DNA from: a virus
Reading direction: 5' to 3' (one strand)
IMG/VR virus record: IMGVR_UViG_3300037264_003623
Span: 45,084 to 109,083 of that record
Length of the DNA stretch: 64,000 nucleotides
A program made the translations under genes and the position numbers. A model generated the notes under the pieces. That model searched no databases. It saw nothing but the letters and a program-made list of their open reading frames with translations, and was not told the origin of the DNA. This document shows, one piece after another, positions 21,675-29,386 of this stretch. Numbering within the stretch: the first letter of the stretch is position 1; each line of letters begins with the position of its first letter.

Positions 21675-21997
21675 GGATGTTCATCTACGTCAAGGACACG
21701 CCGGAGCAGCGGAAGGCCCGACGCCGGTTTCGGAACCGGTCCCCGAGGCGGGTGGTCCACACCACGACATCTTTCGCATCGGCCGGGGTCTACCTCTGCG
21801 GCTGCGGCCTGAAGGCCCGTGTAGACGACGTCAAGGACTTCGAGTCGGTCGCCGGGAGGGTGTCCAACTCCTTCGACATGGACAGGGCCGGGGGGGTCGA
21901 GTGCATCGACCAGATGTCGTGCTGGGAGTGGTGCCCAGGCTGCCGTGAGGACTATATGACGGAGGTGACGGCGGAGATCCTGGCTGGGAAGAGGTGA
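21671..21997 (+). CDS. Hypothetical zinc-binding protein
   Basis: A 108-residue protein started at GTG 21671 (ATG 21677 possible). Cysteines CGCG and C...CWEWCPGC suggest a zinc ribbon. Stop TGA is followed directly by seven T and a class I promoter. Confidence 0.65.
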   Translation: MRMFIYVKDTPEQRKARRRFRNRSPRRVVHTTTSFASAGVYLCGCGLKARVDDVKDFESVAGRVSNSFDMDRAGGVECIDQMSCWEWCPGCREDYMTEVTAEILAGKR

Positions 21998-22014
21998 TTT
22001 TTTTAGGTTGGGTC

Positions 22015-22042
22015 TTGACGAAAGGACGAAAACATCTATAAT
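22015..22042 (+). promoter_or_regulatory. Class I promoter
   Basis: TTGACG, spacer AAAGGACGAAAACATC, TATAAT, then ATGGGTGTCGG. T run at 21998-22004 upstream. Direct repeat GACGAAA-G-GACGAAA. Confidence 0.85.
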
Positions 22043-22088
22043 ATGGGTGTCGGTTTGAGGTAAGTACCGTGAAGATGATGGAGGGTGC

Positions 22089-22310
22089 ATGAGGCCGATC
22101 TGCGTGAGGTGTCGCCGGGAGATGGCCCCGGGGGTCAACGAGTTCCTGGTCAAGGACAAGGCTGTCGGCAATTCCCCGTCGACCTACCGGTTCGGAGACC
22201 TGTTCGAGTGCCCCGACTGTGGGGCCCAGGTCGTCGTCGGATTCGGGAAGGGGCTGACGGAGTCGGAGGTCGGGGGCAGGGCGAAGGACGCGCTGGAGTT
22301 CATTCGATGA
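22089..22310 (+). CDS. Hypothetical zinc-ribbon protein
   Basis: A 73-residue protein: CVRC at 5-8 and CPDCG near 41 with a short beta part between, as in single zinc ribbons. GGAGG lies five bases before the ATG. First gene of its operon. Confidence 0.7.
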   Translation: MRPICVRCRREMAPGVNEFLVKDKAVGNSPSTYRFGDLFECPDCGAQVVVGFGKGLTESEVGGRAKDALEFIR

Positions 22311-22642
22311 GACGGTCCTTCTTCAGCAGCCACGATAAGGAGTTCGCCGCCGTTCATGCCCTGGAGCGCAGGGGATGGTGCCGGGCGTGCTCCGCTGCCC
22401 CGTCTCTGCGGAGCCTGAGGGTGCCGGTCGAGATGGTCCCGATGCCGTACCGGGGGAAGAACTGGTTCCATCTCCGAATCGTTCCGTGGGCACCCAAGTG
22501 GGCGGTGGGACTGGTTAAGCGCATGAAGGGGCTCAAGGTCAGGCGGTCGGACAGGGCCGCCGCCTTCAAGGAGGCGCTGGAACTGGGGGGAGCGGGCCCC
22601 CTTGCCGAGGCTATTATCGTGGCCGGGAAGATGATGAGGTAG
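22307..22642 (+). CDS. Hypothetical protein
   Basis: A 111-residue basic protein (CRAC near residue 25, then several K/R-rich helices). ATGA overlap at the start. No known family. Confidence 0.65.
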   Translation: MRRSFFSSHDKEFAAVHALERRGWCRACSAAPSLRSLRVPVEMVPMPYRGKNWFHLRIVPWAPKWAVGLVKRMKGLKVRRSDRAAAFKEALELGGAGPLAEAIIVAGKMMR

Positions 22643-22645
22643 GCC

Positions 22646-22912
22646 ATGCATTATGTGTTGATCGCGAGGAAGAGAGGGTTGAACCTCCATCTCCCACCCG
22701 GCGCCAGGAGATGTGGGAAGATCCACGCCTATGAGGAGGAACCTAATGTGGGGGAGCCCATCGTGTCTTTGTGCGGTCAGCGGGCCGTGTCCCATAGGTG
22801 CGACTTCCCGGGGAATCCGCTTCCCAACCGCCGCTGGAAGGTCTGCAAGAGGTGCCTCCCGGCGATCGAAGCGGAGACGGTGGGCAAGATTTTGGCAGAG
22901 AGGCCGCCATGA
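22646..22912 (+). CDS. Hypothetical protein with two cysteine pairs
   Basis: An 88-residue protein with RRCGKIH, SLCGQ, and VCKRCLP near the C terminus. The SLCG...CKxC layout resembles the 20639 product. Stop overlaps the next ATG. Confidence 0.65.
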   Translation: MHYVLIARKRGLNLHLPPGARRCGKIHAYEEEPNVGEPIVSLCGQRAVSHRCDFPGNPLPNRRWKVCKRCLPAIEAETVGKILAERPP

Positions 22913-23121
22913 CCGACGCGGACATCTTCTACAGGGAGCCCGGCACTGGATGGAGGAAGTACTGCATCCGGTCGGGGACGCGGAAGGAGATCGAGGAGAC
23001 GGCCAGGGATCTCCTCAAGAGCCTGCGGGAGGAGAGCGCGAGGTCCTCGGTCAAGATCGTGTGGCCGGGGAACCGGACGACGATGGTGCGGCTCCAGAGT
23101 GGTGCCGCGAAGGGGGCGTGA
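22909..23121 (+). CDS. Hypothetical small protein
   Basis: A 70-residue protein, mixed alpha/beta, ATGA overlap at the start and TGATG at the end. No known domain. Confidence 0.62.
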   Translation: MTDADIFYREPGTGWRKYCIRSGTRKEIEETARDLLKSLREESARSSVKIVWPGNRTTMVRLQSGAAKGA

Positions 23122-23579
23122 TGGACCAGAAGATGAAGGCTCTCATCAAGAAGTTCGCCGACTTCTTCCTGATGGATCCGGCGTTCAAGGACATCCCGGA
23201 CGACATCATGGGGGCGGTCTCCGACCCGGCTTTGGCCCCTATCCTGGCCTCGACGGCGCACGTCTTCCTCTTGGGGAAGGAGGACAACGGGACGGACGAG
23301 GAGCTGGAGAAGGAAGGGGACGCCCTTTTCCATGCGTTCTATCTGGAGAGCCTCAGGCGGATGTTCGCCTCCGACCGGCCGAAGACCTTCGCCTTTCGGG
23401 ACCGGAAGGTCCGCGACTTCATGAAGGTCTTGGAGTTCGCGTTCGACGAGGACGAGGCGATCCACTCGATGCGTCTGAAGATCCAGGGGCTTATCGGCAT
23501 CGAGCTCTCGGTCGAGAAGATGCGGGAGATCATGCAGGAGACGATCGCGGACGCGATCAGGCCCCACGAGGGAAGATGA
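23121..23579 (+). CDS. Hypothetical helical protein
   Basis: A 152-residue all-helical acidic protein, e.g. KFADFFLMDPAFKDIPDDIM and EFAFDEDEAIHSM. ATG 23121 shares a base with the preceding stop. No cysteine, unlike its neighbours. No known family. Confidence 0.68.
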   Translation: MDQKMKALIKKFADFFLMDPAFKDIPDDIMGAVSDPALAPILASTAHVFLLGKEDNGTDEELEKEGDALFHAFYLESLRRMFASDRPKTFAFRDRKVRDFMKVLEFAFDEDEAIHSMRLKIQGLIGIELSVEKMREIMQETIADAIRPHEGR

Positions 23580-23794
23580 TCGAGCAGGGCGAGCCGGTGA
23601 AGGCAAGGTTCGGGAGGACCGCGCCTGTCGGGGATGGGTGGGTCTACGGGTGCATCGTCTGCAAAGTCAGGCCGAGAACCCTGACGATATGCAAGTGTCT
23701 CTCCGACGGGAACGAGTACGCCTTGTGCTTCCCGTGCCTGGACGCGATGGGCGACCTCGGGATGGTCGAGGAGAGGATCGAGACATACGTCTAG
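23576..23794 (+). CDS. Small zinc-finger protein, tandem family member 1
   Basis: A 72-residue protein with GCIVC, CKC and CFPCL. It shares the CxxC ... CxC ... CxxC order with the three genes at 23918, 24184 and 24399 but lacks their common C-terminal helix. Between 23795 and 23908 only a 30-codon frame without a good start is seen. Confidence 0.65.
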   Translation: MIEQGEPVKARFGRTAPVGDGWVYGCIVCKVRPRTLTICKCLSDGNEYALCFPCLDAMGDLGMVEERIETYV

Positions 23795-23908
23795 GAGTCC
23801 GGCAACAACTTCACTTTGAGGCATACGACGACAGTCAACAAGCACGACCTGACCCGGTGTCCAAGGGACGAGGGCCTCCGGGCGGCGGTCATGCTGGCGA
23901 GGCGGTGA

Positions 23909-23925
23909 GCGCACACCGTGTGCGC
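23909..23925. promoter_or_regulatory. Intergenic palindrome, copy 3 (GCGCACAC-C-GTGTGCGC)
   Basis: Eight-base arms around one base, the longest of the four copies. Its right arm supplies the GTG (23918) that is the most likely start of the next gene. Confidence 0.6.
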
Positions 23926-24187
23926 GGATCAGAGGAAGTGCGGGTACTGCGGAATGACGGGCGATCGGCGCACACGGTGGAAGATGTTCCAGTGCTCGTG
24001 CGGGAAGATCCACTACTTCTGCGAGCTCTGCTACAGGGACCTCCTGAGCAAGGGGATCATCGTCCGCAGGGGGCGGAGGGGCGGGGGGAAGAAGGACTTC
24101 CTGAAGGCGTGCCCGGCGGAGGTCCGTGTCGCCGAGGCGATTATGCGGGAGAACCGCAGGGTGGACTGGGAGGTCACGAACCTGTGA
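23918..24187 (+). CDS. Small zinc-finger protein, tandem family member 2
   Basis: An 89-residue protein. The GTG in the palindrome is preferred because ATG 23954 would remove the first CGYC pair. Layout: CGYCG, CSCGKIHYFCELCYRDLL, and a C-terminal CPAEVRVAEAIM helix shared with members 3 and 4. Function unknown. Confidence 0.68.
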   Translation: MCADQRKCGYCGMTGDRRTRWKMFQCSCGKIHYFCELCYRDLLSKGIIVRRGRRGGGKKDFLKACPAEVRVAEAIMRENRRVDWEVTNL

Positions 24188-24402
24188 TCTGCGATCTATG
24201 CAAGACGGCTTTCATCTCCAGGGGGTCGGTTCGGGACCTCCAGTGCGGGTGCGGGAGCGTCTACCGGGCGTGCCTGACGTGCAGGCGTGCCCTGCTGAGG
24301 CAGGACTTCGCCTACTACGAGGGCAAGGGGATGGTCCTCAAGATATGCCCGACGGCATTAGAGGTCGCCCAGAGGCTGATGGATGGTGGGGACGGCGGAT
24401 GA
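24184..24402 (+). CDS. Small zinc-finger protein, tandem family member 3
   Basis: A 72-residue protein from the GTG overlapping the previous stop: ICDLC, CGCGSVYRACLTCRRALL, then CPTALEVAQRLM. It aligns with member 2 throughout. The segment FAYYEGKGMVLK also resembles LAYYEGIGLALK in the 30466 product. Confidence 0.7.
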   Translation: MICDLCKTAFISRGSVRDLQCGCGSVYRACLTCRRALLRQDFAYYEGKGMVLKICPTALEVAQRLMDGGDGG

Positions 24403-24650
24403 GCGAGTCTCTATGCGTGATCTGCGGGAAGGGGCAGTACCAGCCCGACGAGCAGGGGGGGTACATCGGGATGCGCGACGTGTTGTGCGCGTGCGGGGAT
24501 GTCCACCGCGTCTGCAAGCGGTGCTGGACGAACCCCGGGAGCAAAGTCCTGGCCGAGGCGTTCTCCTGGGATTCCAAAACCTGGATGGGGGACGCCAAGT
24601 TCGACGTGTGCCCGAAGGATATTCTGGTGGCCTGGAGGTTGATGGGATGA
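24399..24650 (+). CDS. Small zinc-finger protein, tandem family member 4
   Basis: An 83-residue protein: CVICG, CACGDVHRVCKRCW, and CPKDILVAWRLM. ATGA overlap. The family is best read as a tandem duplication with the zinc knuckles and final helix conserved. Confidence 0.7.
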   Translation: MSESLCVICGKGQYQPDEQGGYIGMRDVLCACGDVHRVCKRCWTNPGSKVLAEAFSWDSKTWMGDAKFDVCPKDILVAWRLMG

Positions 24651-24805
24651 TCAGGTTCAAGAAGAGCATGTTCGGGTTAGGGGCCAACTCCTGCGTCTCG
24701 CCGACGAAGGGGACGGCGGACAAATGCGAGGGGTGCCCGGTCAAGGGCCTGGTCGGGATCGTGGTCGTGGTGAAGGTGGGGCCGAGGCCGATCGGGAGGG
24801 GATGA
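24647..24805 (+). CDS. Hypothetical 52-residue protein
   Basis: ATGA overlap at the start. CVSPTKG and CEGCPVKG give three cysteines in 12 residues, possibly an iron or zinc site. Ends in a short hydrophobic stretch (LVGIVVVVKV) too short for a sure membrane helix. Confidence 0.5.
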   Translation: MIRFKKSMFGLGANSCVSPTKGTADKCEGCPVKGLVGIVVVVKVGPRPIGRG

Positions 24806-25272
24806 TGCCCAGGGAAGACCCGATCCGCGAGTACTTCGAGATCGATCTCCCCGACAAGAGATTCCGTGAGCAGAACGAGCGCCTTCAGCGGAAGATCGAC
24901 GAGGGCATCGGGATGAGGGGGAGTCCGCCGCGTTTGAGGAAGACATGGTGGATCTCCACTCCAGGGATGGATTCCAAACGTGCGTTCGGTCTCTCCGATG
25001 CCATTGAGGCGCTCGACTCCCCGGACATGATCTCGGATATGGGCCACATCCCTCTGGTCCGGTGGAGCGGGTGTTTGTGGCACCTGATGGTTTCCTCCCA
25101 CTGCAACCCGGCCAGGGTGGTGTCGGCGTGCGGAGAAACCTTCCCGATGGGAGAGAGGGTGGAGGGGAAACTGGAGATCGAGCCGAACCGGAACCTGACC
25201 TGCATGGGGTGCTGGACCCACGTCGAGGCGGCCAAGGTCGCCCTGATCCTGGCGGGGGAGAGCGATGAGTGA
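24802..25272 (+). CDS. Hypothetical protein
   Basis: A 156-residue protein with GGGAGGGG before ATG 24802/24805. The C-terminal half has VSACGET and CMGCWTH, again the CG...CxxC order found in neighbouring small proteins. Overlaps the methyltransferase start by eight bases. Confidence 0.65.
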   Translation: MMPREDPIREYFEIDLPDKRFREQNERLQRKIDEGIGMRGSPPRLRKTWWISTPGMDSKRAFGLSDAIEALDSPDMISDMGHIPLVRWSGCLWHLMVSSHCNPARVVSACGETFPMGERVEGKLEIEPNRNLTCMGCWTHVEAAKVALILAGESDE

Positions 25273-26896
25273 GGCCGACCGCTTCGCCGGATTTCCATCG
25301 CCCTCGTGGGCATCGCCCGCTGGCTGGGCCCGGCTTCACCTGGGGAACTGCGTCGAGGTGATGAGGTCCCTGCCTGAGTCCTCGATCGACGCGATCGTGA
25401 CCGACCCCCCGTATGGTATTGAGTTCATGGGGAGGGATTTCGACAAGTTGGGGCAGGGGCCGCAGATGCAGGAATGGCACCGGGCGTGGGCGGTCGAGGC
25501 TCTTCGAGTGGCTAAACCCGGTGCCTTCCTTCTTGCCTTTGGCGGAACCCGGACTTGGCATCGACTTGCGTGCGCGATTGAGGATGCAGGATGGGAGATC
25601 AGGGATACTCTCATGTGGATGTACGGGCAGGGATTTTCTAAAAGCATGGATGTCTCGAAGGCGATCGATAAGGCGGCGGGGTCTGATCGGGAGAAGATCC
25701 CGGAGGGGAACTCCGTAAAGCGGATGGTGCCGGGGGCGGACCAATACAAGACTAATTCCTGGATCAAAAGCGACGATCACATGTACCAGTCGGGGCGGGA
25801 GGTTCCGGTGACGGAGGCCGCGAGGACTTGGGAGGGCTATGGCACATCGCTAAAACCAGCCTGGGAGCCGGTCGTGGTCGCCCGGAAGCCCCTGGCCGGG
25901 ACGGTGGTTGATAACGTCCTGAAGCACGGGACGGGGGCGCTGAACATCGATGGGACGAGAATCAGGATCGCGCCCACTTCTCAGGATGGCTCTCGTAGTA
26001 GTCCTGATGATAGCATTTGCGACACATGCCCTTCGCGTGAGGTTTCCCATACTGTCCGCAGCGAGGACATTCACATGGAGGCCTCGTCTGCTCCTCAACG
26101 CGACGGTCGTAGCGTCCTTCGACCCAGTGAATCCGAATATGAGATCGAGAATCAATCACGCATAGATTCTCGGGCGAGTCGTCGTCCTTCCTACCGTTTA
26201 GATGATGGACTTGCTCATGCGGAAGAAGAGCCCGACCAAGCATACGTTCAGCAACGACTCGGTGATACCGAGTCTCCCGTCCGTCAACTAAGCAGCAGGT
26301 GTATCCACGCGGGTCTTTCCACATGTTTACATCGTACTACACCACATGTTGAAAGTCAAGGCCGCTTCCCCGCGAACGTGATCCACGACGGGAGCGAGGA
26401 GGTGGTAGGGATGTTCCCCGATCGCAAGACGACCTGGATCGATCCGTCTCATGCGAACAACCGGGGCGGGGATTTCCTGGGGGCTCTTGGGCATCCCGGG
26501 ATGCAGGGGTTCAACGACTCCGGCTCCGCCGCCCGCTTTTTCTACACGTCGAAGGCTGATGCGTCCGAGCGGTGGTTCTACTGCCGGATCTGCCAGGGGG
26601 CCTACCCCGCGTCCGCGGAGCAGGGGCACCACCACGGGAAGGGGCTGGGGAAGTGCCAGCACATCTTTAGACACCCGACCGTGAAGCCCTTGTCTCTATG
26701 CTCTTGGCTCTGCCGCCTCGTCTCGATGCCAGGGGGGAGCGTGATCCTCGATCCGTTCATGGGGTCGGGCTCGACGGGCGTGGCGGCCCTCGTGGAGGGC
26801 CAGCGGTTCGTTGGGGTGGAGATGGACGGGGAGTTCTTCGCCCTATCGGCGGCCCGGGTCGCGGACGCGAAGCGCCAGCCGGGCCTCTTCGACTGA
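25265..26896 (+). CDS. DNA methyltransferase (beta-type N6A/N4C) with an in-frame antisense HNH insertion
   Basis: A 543-codon frame. The N-terminal part has motif IV TDPPY at residues 46-50; the C-terminal part has HPTVKPL and motif I DPFMGSGSTG at 496-505, with VGVEMD after it. Motif IV before motif I is the beta-class order; known enzymes of this class methylate adenine N6 or cytosine N4. Residues about 236-360 do not look like a methyltransferase: they are polar, compositionally foreign, and are the reverse reading of an HNH gene. Joining ...NIDGTRI to GRFPANVIHD gives the normal family sequence. The frame stays open across the insertion, so a full-length, interrupted enzyme could still be made. 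Confidence 0.88.
   Translation: MSEADRFAGFPSPSWASPAGWARLHLGNCVEVMRSLPESSIDAIVTDPPYGIEFMGRDFDKLGQGPQMQEWHRAWAVEALRVAKPGAFLLAFGGTRTWHRLACAIEDAGWEIRDTLMWMYGQGFSKSMDVSKAIDKAAGSDREKIPEGNSVKRMVPGADQYKTNSWIKSDDHMYQSGREVPVTEAARTWEGYGTSLKPAWEPVVVARKPLAGTVVDNVLKHGTGALNIDGTRIRIAPTSQDGSRSSPDDSICDTCPSREVSHTVRSEDIHMEASSAPQRDGRSVLRPSESEYEIENQSRIDSRASRRPSYRLDDGLAHAEEEPDQAYVQQRLGDTESPVRQLSSRCIHAGLSTCLHRTTPHVESQGRFPANVIHDGSEEVVGMFPDRKTTWIDPSHANNRGGDFLGALGHPGMQGFNDSGSAARFFYTSKADASERWFYCRICQGAYPASAEQGHHHGKGLGKCQHIFRHPTVKPLSLCSWLCRLVSMPGGSVILDPFMGSGSTGVAALVEGQRFVGVEMDGEFFALSAARVADAKRQPGLFD
25962..26324 (-). CDS. HNH endonuclease nested antisense in the methyltransferase
   Basis: A 120-residue protein on the minus strand. 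Residues 1-70 carry the HNH block: YHRVVAERMLGRALLPHEQVHHLNG, DDDSPENLCV, SHIRIH in separate pieces. A C-terminal zinc knuckle CPRCGQYGKPHAKGMCRKC may bind DNA. It has its own promoter and an ATG on the predicted +1. Its stop lies in the methyltransferase sequence, so the gene fills the insertion. Less GC-rich than flanks. Confidence 0.85.
   Translation of the reverse strand: MWKDPRGYTCCLVDGRETRYHRVVAERMLGRALLPHEQVHHLNGRKDDDSPENLCVIDSRSHIRIHWVEGRYDRRVEEQTRPPCECPRCGQYGKPHAKGMCRKCYHQDYYESHPEKWARS
26331..26359 (-). promoter_or_regulatory. Promoter of the nested HNH gene, start on the ATG
   Basis: Minus strand TTGACT (26359-26354), 17 bases, TACGAT (26336-26331), six bases, ATG at 26324. No ribosome site. 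Confidence 0.5.
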
Positions 26897-26974
26897 GACA
26901 TCCCCGTCGGATTTCGGGAAAGAATCTCGCCGGTTCGCCGTAAGTCATTCCCTGTCAACCGATAAAAACTTGCG

Positions 26975-27021
26975 GGGGAAAACGGATTTCCCCTTGACGA
27001 AAGGGACGAAACGTATATAAT
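26975..27021 (+). promoter_or_regulatory. Hairpin plus class I promoter
   Basis: GGGGAAA/TTTCCCC hairpin (26975-26993) touches TTGACG at 26994; spacer AAAGGGACGAAACGTA, TATAAT at 27016-27021, then ATGGGTGTCAAGAG and GGAGGAG. The spacer has the GACGAAA direct repeat. Confidence 0.85.
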
Positions 27022-27049
27022 ATGGGTGTCAAGAGTGGAGGAGAAAGAG

Positions 27050-27544
27050 ATGAGCGAGACGATGACGAGAAGCGGCCTGGTGGACCTGATCAACGCCAAG
27101 GGCGGCGCCTTCCCGGTGGGGCTCCTCACGAAGACCCAGCCGAAGGTCCGCAAGACCGGCAACCCCTACCCCGAGATCAGCCGGGTCACCCGGCGCAACA
27201 TGTTCCTCGGCGCCTCCTACGAGTCCTGCGTGAACAACAAGCAGGAGCGGCAGGGCGGAGAGCGGGACTTCGAGGCCGAGTCCCTTCCCTGGGGCGAGCA
27301 CAGGGGCCGGTTCCTCATCGAGCATAAGGGCAAGACCTACCTCGCCGCCTACCCGGTCGCGAGCGGCTGCCACGGCGAGGACAAGTGGATCACCCCGGAC
27401 GGGGTCGAGGTGGACTTCTCCGTGGTCGAGCCCTTCCTTCCCAAGTCGAACGAGCCCAAGTCGGGCGTGGCCTGGAGGACGATCGCCCTGGAGAACATCC
27501 TGGAGGTCTCCCTCGACGGGCGGACGATCACCCTGGTCGGCTAA
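27050..27544 (+). CDS. Hypothetical protein, class I operon leader gene
   Basis: A 164-residue protein starting MSETMTRSGL, after GGAGGAG. The middle (GNPYPEISRVTRRNMFLGASY, then KGKTYLAAYPV) is beta-rich and basic, compatible with nucleic-acid binding; I do not recognise a family. From 27545 to 27663 the DNA is GC-rich and can fold, but holds no gene. Confidence 0.75.
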   Translation: MSETMTRSGLVDLINAKGGAFPVGLLTKTQPKVRKTGNPYPEISRVTRRNMFLGASYESCVNNKQERQGGERDFEAESLPWGEHRGRFLIEHKGKTYLAAYPVASGCHGEDKWITPDGVEVDFSVVEPFLPKSNEPKSGVAWRTIALENILEVSLDGRTITLVG

Positions 27545-27663
27545 ATAGGGGCGGGGAGGCTTCCCGCCACCCGGCCCCCCTCGGCCTTCGGTCTCTGACT
27601 GGGGGGTACCGAGATAAGGGGGTCGGGCGGCAGGGGGCCTCGGGCCCCGAGATGGAGGATACG

Positions 27664-27843
27664 ATGGACGAGCGCGAGAGCAACGAGGCGGCGGACGAGC
27701 TCCTGGCGGGGATCCGGCGGGTCGAGACGGAGCGGTGCAGGCGGGACCGCCGGAATTGGCGCCGCAGGGAGCGCGAGCAGTGCCTCCGCGACCTGGGGCT
27801 CACGAAGGTCAAGGGCACCCTGGGCGGCACCTACTGGGAGTGA
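27664..27843 (+). CDS. Hypothetical basic small protein
   Basis: A 59-residue protein. GGAGG five bases before ATG 27664 decides this start over ATG 27652. Very rich in R and E in one helix (TERCRRDRRNWRRREREQ). Confidence 0.6.
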   Translation: MDERESNEAADELLAGIRRVETERCRRDRRNWRRREREQCLRDLGLTKVKGTLGGTYWE

Positions 27844-27848
27844 TCGCC

Positions 27849-28118
27849 ATGAAGAACCCCTGCGGCAAGCTGCGTCCCATCGAGGACCCCTACGCCGTCT
27901 ACTGGTCGGCGGACGGGTGGGAGTGGAGGGTCCTGAAGAAGAACCTGTCTCCCGACCAGGAGGCGAGGAACCCCTTCGCGGCCTGGTTCTGCGCCACGAA
28001 GTCTCCCTTCACGTTCGGGCGGTACGAGTACGGGGACGTGTACGCGGCCGATGTGCTCAAGAACGGGGTGGACGTCACGGAGGAGACGATGGTGGCGGAT
28101 AGGATCGCCGGGGGGTGA
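27849..28118 (+). CDS. Hypothetical protein
   Basis: An 89-residue protein with aromatic-rich segments (YAVYWSADGWEWRVLKK, PFAAWFCATKSPFTFG). No family recognised. The stop is followed by TTTT and a class I promoter. Confidence 0.65.
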   Translation: MKNPCGKLRPIEDPYAVYWSADGWEWRVLKKNLSPDQEARNPFAAWFCATKSPFTFGRYEYGDVYAADVLKNGVDVTEETMVADRIAGG

Positions 28119-28135
28119 TCTTTTCGGATTTCCCT

Positions 28136-28163
28136 TTGACGAAAGGGGGAAAATACCTATAAT
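28136..28163 (+). promoter_or_regulatory. Class I promoter
   Basis: TTGACG, spacer AAAGGGGGAAAATACC, TATAAT. The downstream leader is diverged (ATACACAGTGAGAG) but keeps GGGAG before ATG 28191. Confidence 0.8.
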
Positions 28164-28190
28164 ATACACAGTGAGAGTGGGGGACGGGAG

Positions 28191-28456
28191 ATGCCAAAGG
28201 TTGCAAAGACGTACATCCGGCCCTCTCCGAGCGGACAGGGCTGGAGGTCCGCCGGGAGGGCGGGGAGTCGCATCACGTCCGGGCGGTCGGGCATGACCGG
28301 GACACGGGCGAGCCCCGTCTGGCGTGCGACTGCGAGGGGTTCCGGTTCCGGCGGCGCTGCTGCCACATCGAGGAGGCCGAGGCCGCCGCGAACTTCGACG
28401 AGGAGATGATGCACGGCGAGATCGAGGTCGACTGGCCGTGGCCGTTCACGGATTGA
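28191..28456 (+). pseudogene. SWIM zinc-finger protein with a frameshift
   Basis: The start MPKVAKTYIRPSPSGQGW reads from ATG 28191. The continuation in the -1 frame gives VRREGGESHH, then CDCEGFRFRRRCCHIEEA, the CxC...CxH pattern of a SWIM finger, and an acidic end at TGA 28454-28456. One missing G near 28242 (TGGAGG instead of TGGGAGG) would explain the break. SWIM fingers bind DNA or proteins. It may be a real mutation, a recoding site or a sequence error. Confidence 0.6.
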
Positions 28457-28466
28457 GGAGGACGCG

Positions 28467-29099
28467 ATGATCACCAGGTCGAGCGACTGGCTGAAGAACG
28501 ACTCCAGGTTCAAGTCCTGGGGCAAGAAGGTCCGCCCCCAGGACGTGGACCTCTCGAAAGAGAACGGATACGCCCTCGGGGGCGCGTGGGCCCGGTGGGA
28601 CGAGAGCGTGGCCCTGGGGGCCGGGGAGTTCCTGGTCGTGGCGGCGGAGACGGGGAGCAGGGCGAGCCACGACTACGACTACGCCCTCATCGAGGGAGGA
28701 GAGACGGCGCGGTGCCTGTTCAACGGGCAGGACAAGGCCAAGGGCCTTCCGGCGGAGGAGTGGAGGGCACTGAAGGAAGCGGCCCTGAAGGACCTGCCCG
28801 AGGATCAGCGGGCCAAGGCGATGAACTCGACCCTGTATCGGTTCGCGGCGGTCATCCATCACCTGGGCCAGTCGGAGCGCGTGGCGAAGGCCCTCGGGGA
28901 CATCCAGGAGGAGGTCCGGGGATCGGCCTGGTGCGGGATCTTCAGGGGGAAGGACGGCAACGGCACCCCCCGGACGATCCTCGGCACGCACGCGGTCGCC
29001 GAGACGCGGGACGAGGCATACGAGAAGGGTAACGCCGATCCGGACTTCCTCGGGGTGGTGAAGGTCGAGGTCGTGTGGGGCGGCAAGATGCCGGAATGA
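28467..29099 (+). CDS. Hypothetical protein
   Basis: A 210-residue protein with GAGGAG before ATG 28467. Parts ASHDYDYALIEG and FAAVIHHLGQSERVAKAL read as mixed alpha/beta; the C terminus has TILGTHAVAETRDEAYEKG. No family recognised. ATGA overlap with the next gene. Confidence 0.7.
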   Translation: MITRSSDWLKNDSRFKSWGKKVRPQDVDLSKENGYALGGAWARWDESVALGAGEFLVVAAETGSRASHDYDYALIEGGETARCLFNGQDKAKGLPAEEWRALKEAALKDLPEDQRAKAMNSTLYRFAAVIHHLGQSERVAKALGDIQEEVRGSAWCGIFRGKDGNGTPRTILGTHAVAETRDEAYEKGNADPDFLGVVKVEVVWGGKMPE

Positions 29100-29386
29100 C
29101 GATGACGAAAGAAGAGCTGGATCTTTGCTTCCACCGGGCGCATCAGGAGGTGGAGGACTTCGCGGTGAAAGCCGCGATCCCGTGGGAGGACGGGAAGAAG
29201 GTCGAGGTCACCACGGAGCAGGCGGCGGCCTTCCTCCGGTGGCAGGCCCTCCAGCTCAACGGCGAGTGGGATGCCGAGGCGCTGAAGGATGCCCGCTGGT
29301 GTCTCTGTACCAAGACGGAGCTTATCAAGGGAGGGCCGGGCTGGGTCCTAGTATGGGACGGGGGCGTCCAGGGGGCGGTTCGATGA
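29096..29386 (+). CDS. Hypothetical protein
   Basis: A 96-residue protein, helical with two tryptophans and a CLC segment. Start and stop both overlap neighbours by ATGA. No known domain. Confidence 0.62.
   Translation: MTMTKEELDLCFHRAHQEVEDFAVKAAIPWEDGKKVEVTTEQAAAFLRWQALQLNGEWDAEALKDARWCLCTKTELIKGGPGWVLVWDGGVQGAVR

Noticed and set aside
28191-28409. The continuous frame after ATG 28191 as the full gene
   Set aside because: After about 18 residues it turns into R/S/G-rich shadow sequence, while the neighbouring frame holds a clear SWIM motif.
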